Assembly: GCA_002706065.1 (NCBI GenBank)
Contig: PAJM01000040.1
Location: 1 to 50,408 of the forward strand
From: Methanobacteriota archaeon
GTDB taxonomy: Archaea > Thermoplasmatota > Poseidoniia > Poseidoniales > Poseidoniaceae
Reading direction: 5' to 3'
DNA length: 50,408 nt
The position numbers were made by a program, and so were the translations under genes. The notes under the pieces are model-generated. The model ran no database searches and was not told the origin of the DNA. It saw only the letters and a program-made list of their open reading frames with translations. Of the stretch, positions 1 to 8,161 are shown one piece after another (within the stretch, counting starts at the first letter, position 1; the number at the start of each line of letters is the position of its first letter).

Positions 1-1884
1 ATCTGCTCCATATTTTTCGATCATTTGTTCAGGCGAAACGGTGTTTCCAAGCGACTTACTCATCTTGGCAGATCGTTCACCCAACATCGAATCACAATGT
101 GGACATGGCGATCCTTTGTAACTGACTGGAAGTGTAACGTTGCAGGGTTCACAGAATGGAGCACCCTTGTTAACCATGCCTTGACAGAGTAGTTCATTGA
201 ATGGCTCATCGATGTTATGGAAGCCGAGATCTCGAAGTGCTTTGGTGTAGAATCGGGCGTAGATGAGGTGCATTTGTGCGTGCTCAATACCTCCACAATA
301 AAAGTCAACATTCATCCAATAATCAGCGATGTCTGAATCGTACCATTGCTCATGGTTGCTGGCATCCGTGTATCGCAAGAAGTACCACGACGAATCGACA
401 AAGGTATCCATTGTGTCTGTTTCTCTTCGCGCCGGTTTGCCGCATGTTGGACAATCGACGCGCAGGAAGGATTCAGATGTTTCAAGCGGATTCCCTTTCC
501 CATCAAAGACAACATCTCGTGGAAGTTCGACGGGCAATTGGTCTTCTGGAACAGGGACTGCGCCACATTCTTCGCAGTGAACAATCGGAATTGGTGTGCC
601 CCAATACCGCTGCCGGCTGATGAGCCATGGACGAATCTTCCAGTTGATTTGTCGGTCGCCTTTCCCGACCGCCTCAAGTGCATCGATGACAGCGGTACGA
701 GCTGCATCTCCGTATTGACCGTCGAAACCATCCATTCCTGAATTGACCATGTAGCCATCTTCGGTAAATGCCGCCTTCAGCTCATTGTTTTCGTCGCCCC
801 CTTCGTTTTCAATCAACACCCGCTTGATTGGCAACCCATAGGTCTGAGCAAAATCGAAATCCCTCTCATCGTGTCCCGGAACAGCCATAACTGCACCAGT
901 ACCGTACGTGGCGAGGACAAAGTTCCCGGCCCAAATTGGAATCTTCTCTCCAGTAAGTGGGTGGATCGCAAAGCGTCCGAGTGAAACACCTTCTTTCTTG
1001 TTGAGGTTCTTGATTCGATCGAATTCACTCATGTTCGCATAAACGTCATGCATCGCTTTCCAATTGTCTTCATATTCCGTCCCTTTGACCAACTGTTCAG
1101 CGAGCGGGTGTTCTGGTGCAAGCGTGATGAAGGTGACACCAAACAAGGTATCTGGTCGAGTTGTAAAGACGCGAATGGTCTCATCGCTCCCATCAATTCC
1201 GAACTCAATTTCAGCACCTTCAGAGCGTCCAAGCCAGTCGGTTTGCATCAACCGTACACTTTCTGGAAATTGGATGGTACCTAATCCGTCGAGCAATTCT
1301 TGAGCGTATTTGGTGATATCAATGAACCACTGGCTCATGTCCTTTTGACGTACAGGTCCATTGCATCGCCAGCATCGTCCTGCTTTCACTTGTTCATTGG
1401 CAAGGACCGTTGAGCAAGCATTGCACCAGTTAACCGGAGCAAATTCCCGGTAAGCAAGTCCAGATTTGAAGAATCGCGTGAAGAACAACTGATTCCATTT
1501 GTAGTACTTTGGATCGTGGCTCTTCAGCATTCGACTCCAATCGTAGGAGAATCCCATGCGCTTGATTTGTTCAGTAATCGATGCCATGTTCTTCTCTGTA
1601 ATGTCATGAGGATGCCCGCCTTCAGCGATTGCAGCATTTTCAGCAGGCATTCCGAACGAGTCAAATCCCATCGGATAGAGGACGTTGAAGCCTTTCATTC
1701 GCTTGTATCTCGCGACCGCATCGCCGATGGAATAGTTTCGAACGTGTCCCATGTGCATTTTACCAGATGGGTAAGGATACATTTCCAAACAGTAGAATTT
1801 CGGTTTGGAAGCGTCATGATGAGATGAAAAAATACCAGCATCATCCCACGCCTGTTGCCAAGCAACTTCATCGGTTGTCTTCAT
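1..1884 (-). CDS. leuS: Leucyl-tRNA synthetase, bacterial type, partial (3' end beyond window)
   Basis: Class I aminoacyl-tRNA synthetase that charges tRNA-Leu. The frame runs from an ATG at 1884 through position 1 without a stop, so about 628 N-terminal residues are present and the anticodon-binding C-terminus lies outside the window. The ORF track shows only shadow frames here. Visible: the HIGH signature as HMGH (residues 44-47) inside YPYPSGKMHMGHVRNY, a zinc module CNACSTVLANEQV...CWRC (about 155-175), the CP1 editing motif TTRPDTLFG (about 240), a second CxxC...CxxC insertion just before the catalytic loop, and KMSKS at 607-611. The HMGHVRNYSIGD motif and editing-domain placement are those of bacterial LeuRS, not the usual archaeal/eukaryotic form. 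Start chosen at MKTTDEVAWQ because an in-frame TGA lies shortly upstream; an in-frame GTG four codons earlier is possible. Confidence 0.93.
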   Translation of the reverse strand, partial: MKTTDEVAWQQAWDDAGIFSSHHDASKPKFYCLEMYPYPSGKMHMGHVRNYSIGDAVARYKRMKGFNVLYPMGFDSFGMPAENAAIAEGGHPHDITEKNMASITEQIKRMGFSYDWSRMLKSHDPKYYKWNQLFFTRFFKSGLAYREFAPVNWCNACSTVLANEQVKAGRCWRCNGPVRQKDMSQWFIDITKYAQELLDGLGTIQFPESVRLMQTDWLGRSEGAEIEFGIDGSDETIRVFTTRPDTLFGVTFITLAPEHPLAEQLVKGTEYEDNWKAMHDVYANMSEFDRIKNLNKKEGVSLGRFAIHPLTGEKIPIWAGNFVLATYGTGAVMAVPGHDERDFDFAQTYGLPIKRVLIENEGGDENNELKAAFTEDGYMVNSGMDGFDGQYGDAARTAVIDALEAVGKGDRQINWKIRPWLISRQRYWGTPIPIVHCEECGAVPVPEDQLPVELPRDVVFDGKGNPLETSESFLRVDCPTCGKPARRETDTMDTFVDSSWYFLRYTDASNHEQWYDSDIADYWMNVDFYCGGIEHAQMHLIYARFYTKALRDLGFHNIDEPFNELLCQGMVNKGAPFCEPCNVTLPVSYKGSPCPHCDSMLGERSAKMSKSLGNTVSPEQMIEKYGAD

Positions 1885-1963
1885 TTCTTCCGACACGCTG
1901 ACACGTCCTACAATATACAGTCGTCCATGCTTTCCTTCTTCAATCCACCCCAGCGAATTGGGT

Positions 1964-4528
1964 TCAGAAGTTCATCTCGTTCCGCAGATACGCATCGCTG
2001 GTCTCGAGGAGGAACATTGCTTCCTTCGTCAACTTGTATCGATTCCGCATACCCATGCGCCGACCTTCAACGAGTCCGTATTTTTCCAACGTACGAAGAT
2101 GATGAGAAATGAGTTGTTGCGACTTATCGAGTCGCTTGGCCAGTTCAGCTTGTGTCGGGAAATCACCCATTTGACTGTCATGATCGAGCAGGACCAGAAT
2201 TTTTCCTTGCAGTGAGAGCGGGTCTGGGGCGAGAATAGGAACTGGAAGCATATCATCCTCGAGCAATGGGTGGAGCGTATTTGTGAGCGGGTAGTAGCGA
2301 ACCAGCCGACCGTCCTTCCGTCGCCAAATGCTCTCTTCCTGTTCAAGCACACGGAGGTGATGTGAGAGTTGTCCATTGCTCATCTCAAGGGCTGAAAGGA
2401 GGGCACGGAAATGACATCCTGGATTTGCGGTAAGGTACCCGAGCAAGCGTCCACGTTGGAAACGACCATCGCTTGTTTCAGACGTGCGGCCAATGAGTCC
2501 AAGCAACCACAATCCAGTAAGCGTGGTTGAAATTCGAATGGCTTCGTTGTTGAAGGCTGCAAAACCAAGCATGGAAAGAAGAGCGCCCACAGTAATAGCT
2601 GTGACGGCCTGAGGCGCCCATTCAGGGAGCGTTTCCTCAACCTCTTGTTCAATCTCTACCACTGTAGATTCTTCAACGACGGGCTCTTCCACAACCAATG
2701 GCGTTTCTTGGACAACAGCGACAAGGGTGTAACTTTCTGCTGTGAATCGAGCGCATGCTGCATTTGCATCGGCTTGTTGCGCATCGTAAATACCAGCAGT
2801 CCCACGTTCAGGCGCCCATGATGCCACTGTTGAGTCAGCAAGCATGTGAACTGTGCCCGCATTGTTTTCAAGCATCCAGCACGTACCATCCGGTGTTAAG
2901 ACGCCGCTCCAAGCACCATCAATTCGCACGACGCCCGCTGTTACCGGTGTTTCCTCTTGCACAATACGTTCTTCCTCTGCATCAGCATCGAGTGGCCATG
3001 CAAACTCCTGTTCAAGAATGACGTTTTGATCGGTAGCGAGGTCAATTCGGACAAGGTATTCAGCCTCTTCAAAGGCATAGGAATTCAGGTCGCCGAGGCT
3101 GAAGGAGAGAACATCGCCTGTTTGGATACGAAGGGCTTGGTCGATGCGTTCGTCCTCACTGCAGAGGACATTCTTTTCAATGACGTTCTCCGTTAAATCA
3201 AGGTTCCACAACTGCATCGATGCCTTGCAGATTTCAAGCCATTGGATGTCGGTTTGTCCCGCTATTCCTTCCAACTGCAACTCAAACGACGGTAGGGCGC
3301 TTTCGTCGACATCGATGGATAAGGACGCTTGTGGTGCACCGCTTGTACCGCAGTTTGCTGACTGCACACGTCTGAAGTCCAAGTCGGTCGAGGTAGCGTA
3401 TCCAAATTCGGTAAGTTCGGCTACGAGAACGTAATCACCGCTGAGCATTGAACACCCTGTTTCATCGACAAAGGCCCATGATTGAAGTGGGAATGTGCTT
3501 TGAGAATCAGCACCAACGACGACGTCAAGTTCAGCATCCCTGCAGTTGGATTGGTCGAGTGAATCGAATACAATTCCACTTGCATCAGCAACCCAATAGC
3601 TTGCACGGCACGTGTTTGTGAACCGAAGAAGTTCACTCGCATCGTTGTCGTTGACGAGGGTAAGGGATCCATCAAACAATTCTCCTTGGACGTAGGAGGT
3701 TGAGAGTGTGTTGATCGAAGCCTCAAGCGGAGTTGCTTGTTCTGGGCGTTCTGAAACGGAAAGGTCGTAGGTTTCGATGGCGAGTCCATCTGGTGTTGAA
3801 ATGGTCAACGAACGTTCACCAGCAACGGAGGCCTGCATCATCGTGTGGCCAAGTGATACGACTGCGTAGGGTTCGATGGTGGTCGCACCTCCGTTGCAAG
3901 AGGGGCCCAAGTGTTCACCTTCGAACGCAATCAAGAGTTGGCAAGCGTTGAGTGATGTGAGGTCGATTGCTTGGGGAGTAGGGTTGTGGAGTTCATAGGT
4001 GAGGACAAATGGCTTACCTGTTGCAAGTGCATCATTTCGATGCGTTAGTGCAGTGGAGAAGACAAGATCGCTTGAGATATCTGCGTTTTGTTGTACCAGA
4101 ACATCAACACTTGCAGCCAATCCTGAGCCCGCAAGCTCAACAGTGATCGTGTAGGTGCCCGGAGGTACGAGTGAGCCTTCCGAGTCTGTCAAATCCCACT
4201 GATGCTCATCAAGTGCGGTTGCTCCAGCACCAATGTCAAGACCACGGCTTTGTCCGCGACAAACGAGACTTTCATCGACAATTGTTGTGCCTTCAGAATT
4301 TGCGACACGCATCACTGTTCCACAAGATGGATCTTCGTTGATGGAGGTTGCAGCACCATCGTTCACGAGTGAGGAGGCGAGGACAACCGTTTCTCCAGCA
4401 CCGTACCAAGGTTTTGTATTCTCATCGGTGACATCGATTTGAAGACGGACATCTCCACTTTCCTCAGCACTAACTGGGACAAGGAGAACAAGAAGCATCA
4501 CCATTGATGATGCAACAAGACGACGCAT
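1964..4528 (-). CDS. Membrane protein with extracellular BsuPI-like repeats and tandem C-terminal winged helices
   Basis: Probably a membrane-bound one-component transcription regulator (inference). A signal peptide (RRLVASSMVMLLVLLVPVSA) precedes about 600 residues with several beta-rich repeats of the form '...VPPGTYTITVEL', resembling BsuPI-type modules. A hydrophobic segment (AVTAITVGALLSMLGFAAF, about residue 645) follows, and possibly a second (TTLTGLWLLGLIG). The last 165 residues hold two winged-helix units: one with NPGCHFRALLSALEMSNGQL and LSHHLRVLEQE, and one with QAELAKRLDKSQQLISHHLR. Such a tail should be cytoplasmic, which fits one true membrane span; two spans would put it outside, so topology is unresolved. 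The ORF track starts at 4543, but the ATG at 4528 has GGAGAGGTG just upstream and is preferred. It lies 79 nt upstream of leuS on the same strand. Ligand and targets cannot be read. Confidence 0.8.
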   Translation of the reverse strand: MRRLVASSMVMLLVLLVPVSAEESGDVRLQIDVTDENTKPWYGAGETVVLASSLVNDGAATSINEDPSCGTVMRVANSEGTTIVDESLVCRGQSRGLDIGAGATALDEHQWDLTDSEGSLVPPGTYTITVELAGSGLAASVDVLVQQNADISSDLVFSTALTHRNDALATGKPFVLTYELHNPTPQAIDLTSLNACQLLIAFEGEHLGPSCNGGATTIEPYAVVSLGHTMMQASVAGERSLTISTPDGLAIETYDLSVSERPEQATPLEASINTLSTSYVQGELFDGSLTLVNDNDASELLRFTNTCRASYWVADASGIVFDSLDQSNCRDAELDVVVGADSQSTFPLQSWAFVDETGCSMLSGDYVLVAELTEFGYATSTDLDFRRVQSANCGTSGAPQASLSIDVDESALPSFELQLEGIAGQTDIQWLEICKASMQLWNLDLTENVIEKNVLCSEDERIDQALRIQTGDVLSFSLGDLNSYAFEEAEYLVRIDLATDQNVILEQEFAWPLDADAEEERIVQEETPVTAGVVRIDGAWSGVLTPDGTCWMLENNAGTVHMLADSTVASWAPERGTAGIYDAQQADANAACARFTAESYTLVAVVQETPLVVEEPVVEESTVVEIEQEVEETLPEWAPQAVTAITVGALLSMLGFAAFNNEAIRISTTLTGLWLLGLIGRTSETSDGRFQRGRLLGYLTANPGCHFRALLSALEMSNGQLSHHLRVLEQEESIWRRKDGRLVRYYPLTNTLHPLLEDDMLPVPILAPDPLSLQGKILVLLDHDSQMGDFPTQAELAKRLDKSQQLISHHLRTLEKYGLVEGRRMGMRNRYKLTKEAMFLLETSDAYLRNEMNF

Positions 4529-4597
4529 ACGCACCTCTCCCATGGTAATGGATGGCTCTCATTGACTTAAAGGGCAACGGTACAAACCATGCGTAAA

Positions 4598-7500
4598 TCA
4601 TTCCAGGTCAAGCATCGATGGAATCGATGCTTGCAGAGCTTCTTGCTGTTGAATCTCATGCTGTTTCCATGCAGGAAGTGATGCAGGATCGACCCAACCC
4701 AATTCTCGAGCCTTGTCGAATTCTCCATTGGCGACGTAGTAGTTGACCCACTGTTCTCGTCGTTCCTCTTCATCCATGAGTTGCTCCTCTGCTTTACGCT
4801 CGATTGCGCGCTCACGCATCAATCGCTTGCGGCTTGCTTGACGAGCAAGCATTGCTACGAGAATTGCAGCGAGCATGAACGTGATGACTCCTCCCATTGC
4901 GTAAATGACAACATTGGTCGATTTCCCTTCGACATCTGAGGAGACTTCATCATCATCGGATTTGTTGGGATCTTCGGTAATCGCACACACGACTTGTCCA
5001 GGTATTCCGGTGGAAATTTCAGGATCCCATTTGCACGGGTCGTTGAGGTCAGACATCCCGTCGTTGTCGCTGTCAGGGCAACCGAATCGATCGATGGTTG
5101 ATGTTCCGTATTCATTTCGACACTCGTCAGGCTGATAGGCACCGTTGGTGAAGTTGTTCCCATAGCCGTCACCATCGTTGTCATCTTGTTGCGTCTTTCG
5201 CAGAGGGAATGCATCCGGTGCGATACCTGTTGCATTGTCACCACGACCATCGCAGTCTATATCGGATGATTGGGTTACATCATTTGGAAACGCATCGCCA
5301 ATGTGATCACAGAGTTCAATCATTAGACCCGGATTATCTTCATCGATGGCTGTTCTGTTGGTTGCCTGATAATTGTCACCAACGCCATCACCGTCCTTGT
5401 CGCACCACTGTAATGGGTCGTTCGGGAATGCATCCGCACCGGAACAATCGGGGCGAACAACAAAGTCTCCAAATGGGTCGGCATGACCGTCACCATCGGA
5501 ATCTGGGCATCCTTGAACACCATTCTCCGTGCTTAGACCAAACACGTCAACGCACTCATCGCCATCTGTGAATTGAACGTTGTCTCCGAACCCATCGCCA
5601 TCTTGGTCAGCCCACTGAAGTGGTAGGTCTGGGAAGGCATCTTCTGGGTCCGTGTAACCATCTCCGTCACTGTCAGGGCATCCACGGGATGTTGCTGAGT
5701 TTGATTCACCGTACGTTTGCGGGCAAACGTCAGAGTTTCCTTCAGAGATACCATCTTCATCCGTATCGACAAAGTTGTCACCGTATCCATCGTTGTCAGC
5801 ATCCGACCATTGCGTTGGGTCGGTTGGGAATCGGTCGCCGTTGGTTCCGCCAGGGTTGTCACCGTAGCCATCACCATCCGAGTCACGCCATTGAGAGGCA
5901 TCGTTGGGGAAGAAGTCTGGATTGTTTCCGTCTGGGTTGTCTCCGTAATTGTCGCCATCGGAGTCCTCCCATTGCGTACCATCGTCTGGGAACGGATCTC
6001 CAGTGTTGGAATAGCCATCACCATCTCGATCGGCACATCCCTTCTGATCTTCTGTTGAGGAACCCGCTTGGTTTGGGCAATTATCGGCGTCGTTTCCGTC
6101 TGGATTGCTTCCAAAGCCATCGTCGTCCTCATCGCACCATTGCGTTGGGTCATTCGGGAACGCATCGGCTCCGTAACAATCGGTTCGGGCAGGCCAGCTT
6201 GCATCCGGGTCTGAATATCCGTCACCATCTGTGTCCAAACAGCCGAGACGATCGTAGGTTGAATTGCCCCATACCGTTGGGCAGCCATCGGCACGGTCGC
6301 TCATTTGCTCATCGCCGATCCAGTCCCCATCCGTGTCTCGCCACTGGGTGCGATCGAGAGGGAAGACGTCGATGTTTTGTGCACCAACGATGATTTCACC
6401 GGGCCACTCTGGTGCTCGGTATTGGTTCCACGAGATGTCCTCGTAGTTGTCGCCGTAGCCATCGCCATCGGTATCGTTCCATTGGGTTGCATCGTTCGGG
6501 AATGCATCACCACGCTGGTTGATGTGAATTTGATTCTGGTTGATTTCATAGAGGTAGTTGTCGCCGTATCCGTCGTTGTCGGCATCGACCCACTGTTCCT
6601 TGTTGTCTGGAGCCCAATCGTTGATGTCGGACCAACCGTCACCGTCCGAATCTGTGCATCCAAATCGGTCTTCTGTGCTGTTCCCAAAATCGTTCGGACA
6701 TTCGTCCGGTTGGAATGCAGGTGCAGGGTTGTCACCGTATCCGTCGCCGTCCGTGTCGTCCCATTGAGTTCCTTCTGATGGGAATGCGTCAACGACCCCA
6801 TCTCCTTGGTCGGTGGTGTTGTACCCATCATTGTCTTCGTCAATATCGGCAAACCAGAAGTAGACGCCCTCGTCGTTTCTACCATGAGCTGTGATAATGC
6901 GTGTGTTATCAGGGCTCCATGCAACGCCGTAGATTGTTCCACAATTGTTGTTGTTACCGGATTGGCAATTCCCTGGTCTTGGACCGCTCATCGAATCAAC
7001 CAGAGCTCCCGTATCGACCTCAAACGCATAGGCCGTATTTCCGTCGGTTTGGTACCAATACATGCCAACAGCAACCTGTGTGCTGTCCGACGAGAAGTCA
7101 ACCGAAGCACACGATGTCGAGGTTGTTTTCTGCCAGATGCGGCTCCAAGAAGAGCCGGTGAATTGGTACATGTCGACACTTGCAGAAGTACCTTCCCAGC
7201 CTCCGCACATGATGATGTAATTCCCATCCGGTGACCATGCGATTGCATTGACCGATGCAGAGGGGTCAGAAATACTCCATACGGTAGCAGATGTTGTAAC
7301 ATTGACAACAAAGAAATCCCCATTTCCTGCAGCGGCGACATGCTTTCCATCTGGTGAAAATGCGACATCATAGAACCGATCTTCACCGTTCGGGTTCATG
7401 TTCCCAAATTCTGTTCCATCTGAGGTTTTGATGAGTGTAATTTCTCCGTTTGTACCGCTGTTTCCAGACCTTCCAATGGCGACTGCAATCAATGAACTGT

Positions 7501-8065
7501 CAGGCGAGAATTCCACGGTATTGACCTGATCTCCACTACCAACGTCGACGCTAATGGCGCCGTGAACTGATGTGAAATTGCTTGCGTAGTACAAGTTGAT
7601 TGTATCATCATTGATGGCCGCAGCAACGTACTGCCCGTCTGGGGACCATGCGACGCCGTTCACATCTGTTCCCGCATTTGCAGACCGAAGATTGATGTGG
7701 GATGTAACGTTCCAGATCCGGACAAAACCGTCTTCTGATCCGGTAACAATCATTTCCCCATCAGGTGAGAAATCTACTGCGTAGTAATCGCTGTTTGAGG
7801 TGATGGTAAATTCGTTCTGGAAATTTGGATTTCCGATGGCCCAACCGTCATTGAAATCTGAGGTACCATCTCCGTCTTTGTCCGGGCAACCGTCTCGATC
7901 GATTGTCGAATCTCCGTAGGCCCATGGGCAGTCGTCGAGAGCGTCTTCGATTCCGTCACCATCCGAGTCTGCTGCGTAAGCGCTCAAGGGAGTAAGGACG
8001 ACACTCACCATCAGAAAGATGAGGAGCAAACTCAGGACCTTCGTCTCTCGTCCCCGGAAACCCAT
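4598..8065 (-). CDS. Secreted membrane-anchored WD40 / thrombospondin type 3 repeat protein
   Basis: Large surface protein of unknown role, probably structural, adhesive or calcium-dependent (inference). It has an N-terminal signal peptide ending near PLSAYAADSD and a short TSP3-like Asp-rich segment. Seven WD40-type repeats follow (residues about 80-390, each with a core like VAWSPDGQYVAAA), enough for one beta-propeller. About a dozen repeats built on 'DAFPNDPTQWxDxDGDGYGDN' follow (about 395-1010), with calcium-binding DxDGDGxxD loops. Near the C-terminus is one membrane span (VVIYAMGGVITFMLAAILVAML), then a charged cytoplasmic tail of about 75 residues. A clear Shine-Dalgarno GGAGGA sits 3-4 nt before the ATG at 8065, fixing the start. 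Divergent from the STAND ATPase gene, with 96 nt between the starts. Many long ORFs in other frames here are by-products of the repeats. Confidence 0.88.
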   Translation of the reverse strand: MGFRGRETKVLSLLLIFLMVSVVLTPLSAYAADSDGDGIEDALDDCPWAYGDSTIDRDGCPDKDGDGTSDFNDGWAIGNPNFQNEFTITSNSDYYAVDFSPDGEMIVTGSEDGFVRIWNVTSHINLRSANAGTDVNGVAWSPDGQYVAAAINDDTINLYYASNFTSVHGAISVDVGSGDQVNTVEFSPDSSLIAVAIGRSGNSGTNGEITLIKTSDGTEFGNMNPNGEDRFYDVAFSPDGKHVAAAGNGDFFVVNVTTSATVWSISDPSASVNAIAWSPDGNYIIMCGGWEGTSASVDMYQFTGSSWSRIWQKTTSTSCASVDFSSDSTQVAVGMYWYQTDGNTAYAFEVDTGALVDSMSGPRPGNCQSGNNNNCGTIYGVAWSPDNTRIITAHGRNDEGVYFWFADIDEDNDGYNTTDQGDGVVDAFPSEGTQWDDTDGDGYGDNPAPAFQPDECPNDFGNSTEDRFGCTDSDGDGWSDINDWAPDNKEQWVDADNDGYGDNYLYEINQNQIHINQRGDAFPNDATQWNDTDGDGYGDNYEDISWNQYRAPEWPGEIIVGAQNIDVFPLDRTQWRDTDGDWIGDEQMSDRADGCPTVWGNSTYDRLGCLDTDGDGYSDPDASWPARTDCYGADAFPNDPTQWCDEDDDGFGSNPDGNDADNCPNQAGSSTEDQKGCADRDGDGYSNTGDPFPDDGTQWEDSDGDNYGDNPDGNNPDFFPNDASQWRDSDGDGYGDNPGGTNGDRFPTDPTQWSDADNDGYGDNFVDTDEDGISEGNSDVCPQTYGESNSATSRGCPDSDGDGYTDPEDAFPDLPLQWADQDGDGFGDNVQFTDGDECVDVFGLSTENGVQGCPDSDGDGHADPFGDFVVRPDCSGADAFPNDPLQWCDKDGDGVGDNYQATNRTAIDEDNPGLMIELCDHIGDAFPNDVTQSSDIDCDGRGDNATGIAPDAFPLRKTQQDDNDGDGYGNNFTNGAYQPDECRNEYGTSTIDRFGCPDSDNDGMSDLNDPCKWDPEISTGIPGQVVCAITEDPNKSDDDEVSSDVEGKSTNVVIYAMGGVITFMLAAILVAMLARQASRKRLMRERAIERKAEEQLMDEEERREQWVNYYVANGEFDKARELGWVDPASLPAWKQHEIQQQEALQASIPSMLDLE
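5020..6880 (-). repeat. Coding tandem repeats (TSP3-like, about 12 units)
   Basis: Within the WD40/TSP3 protein, degenerate units of roughly 35-55 codons recur, each encoding an FPxDxTQW motif followed by an Asp/Gly-rich DxDGDGxGDN loop. At DNA level this appears as recurring 'gttgtcaccgtagccatc' type strings. The units vary in length and sequence, as expected for diverged protein repeats rather than a recent tandem array. Confidence 0.8.
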
Positions 8066-8161
8066 AATCCTCCGAGGTTTGTTTATTATTAGGGGTTATG
8101 GTCTTTATGTGTAGCCACAAACACAACGAATCGGAACGCTTGAACGTGGTATTCCCTACAG
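8066..8161. promoter_or_regulatory. Divergent intergenic region between surface protein and STAND ATPase genes
   Basis: This 96-nt gap separates two divergent starts and must carry any promoters not inside coding sequence. On the minus side an AT-rich TAATAATAAA lies about 15-25 nt from the surface-protein ATG, with the Shine-Dalgarno between them. That is closer than a usual archaeal TATA box to a leadered start, so the true promoter may lie elsewhere. Nothing diagnostic is seen for the plus-strand gene. Confidence 0.3.

Noticed and set aside
276-1827. ORFs at 276-620, 346-741, 1048-1284 and 1516-1827 (plus) and 312-758, 813-1232 (minus)
   Set aside because: All lie out of frame within leuS, whose continuous frame carries every expected motif.
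5020-6880. Regularly spaced similar strings resembling a repeat or CRISPR array
   Set aside because: Units differ in length and sequence, lie in one continuous reading frame and encode TSP3 motifs, so they are protein repeats.
4855-6942. Several long ORFs on both strands inside the WD40/TSP3 gene (for example 5533-6294 minus, 5620-6393 plus, 6301-6942 minus)
   Set aside because: They are shadow frames of the repetitive Asp/Gly-rich coding sequence; their translations are low-complexity and the main frame has a strong ribosome-binding site and clear domains.
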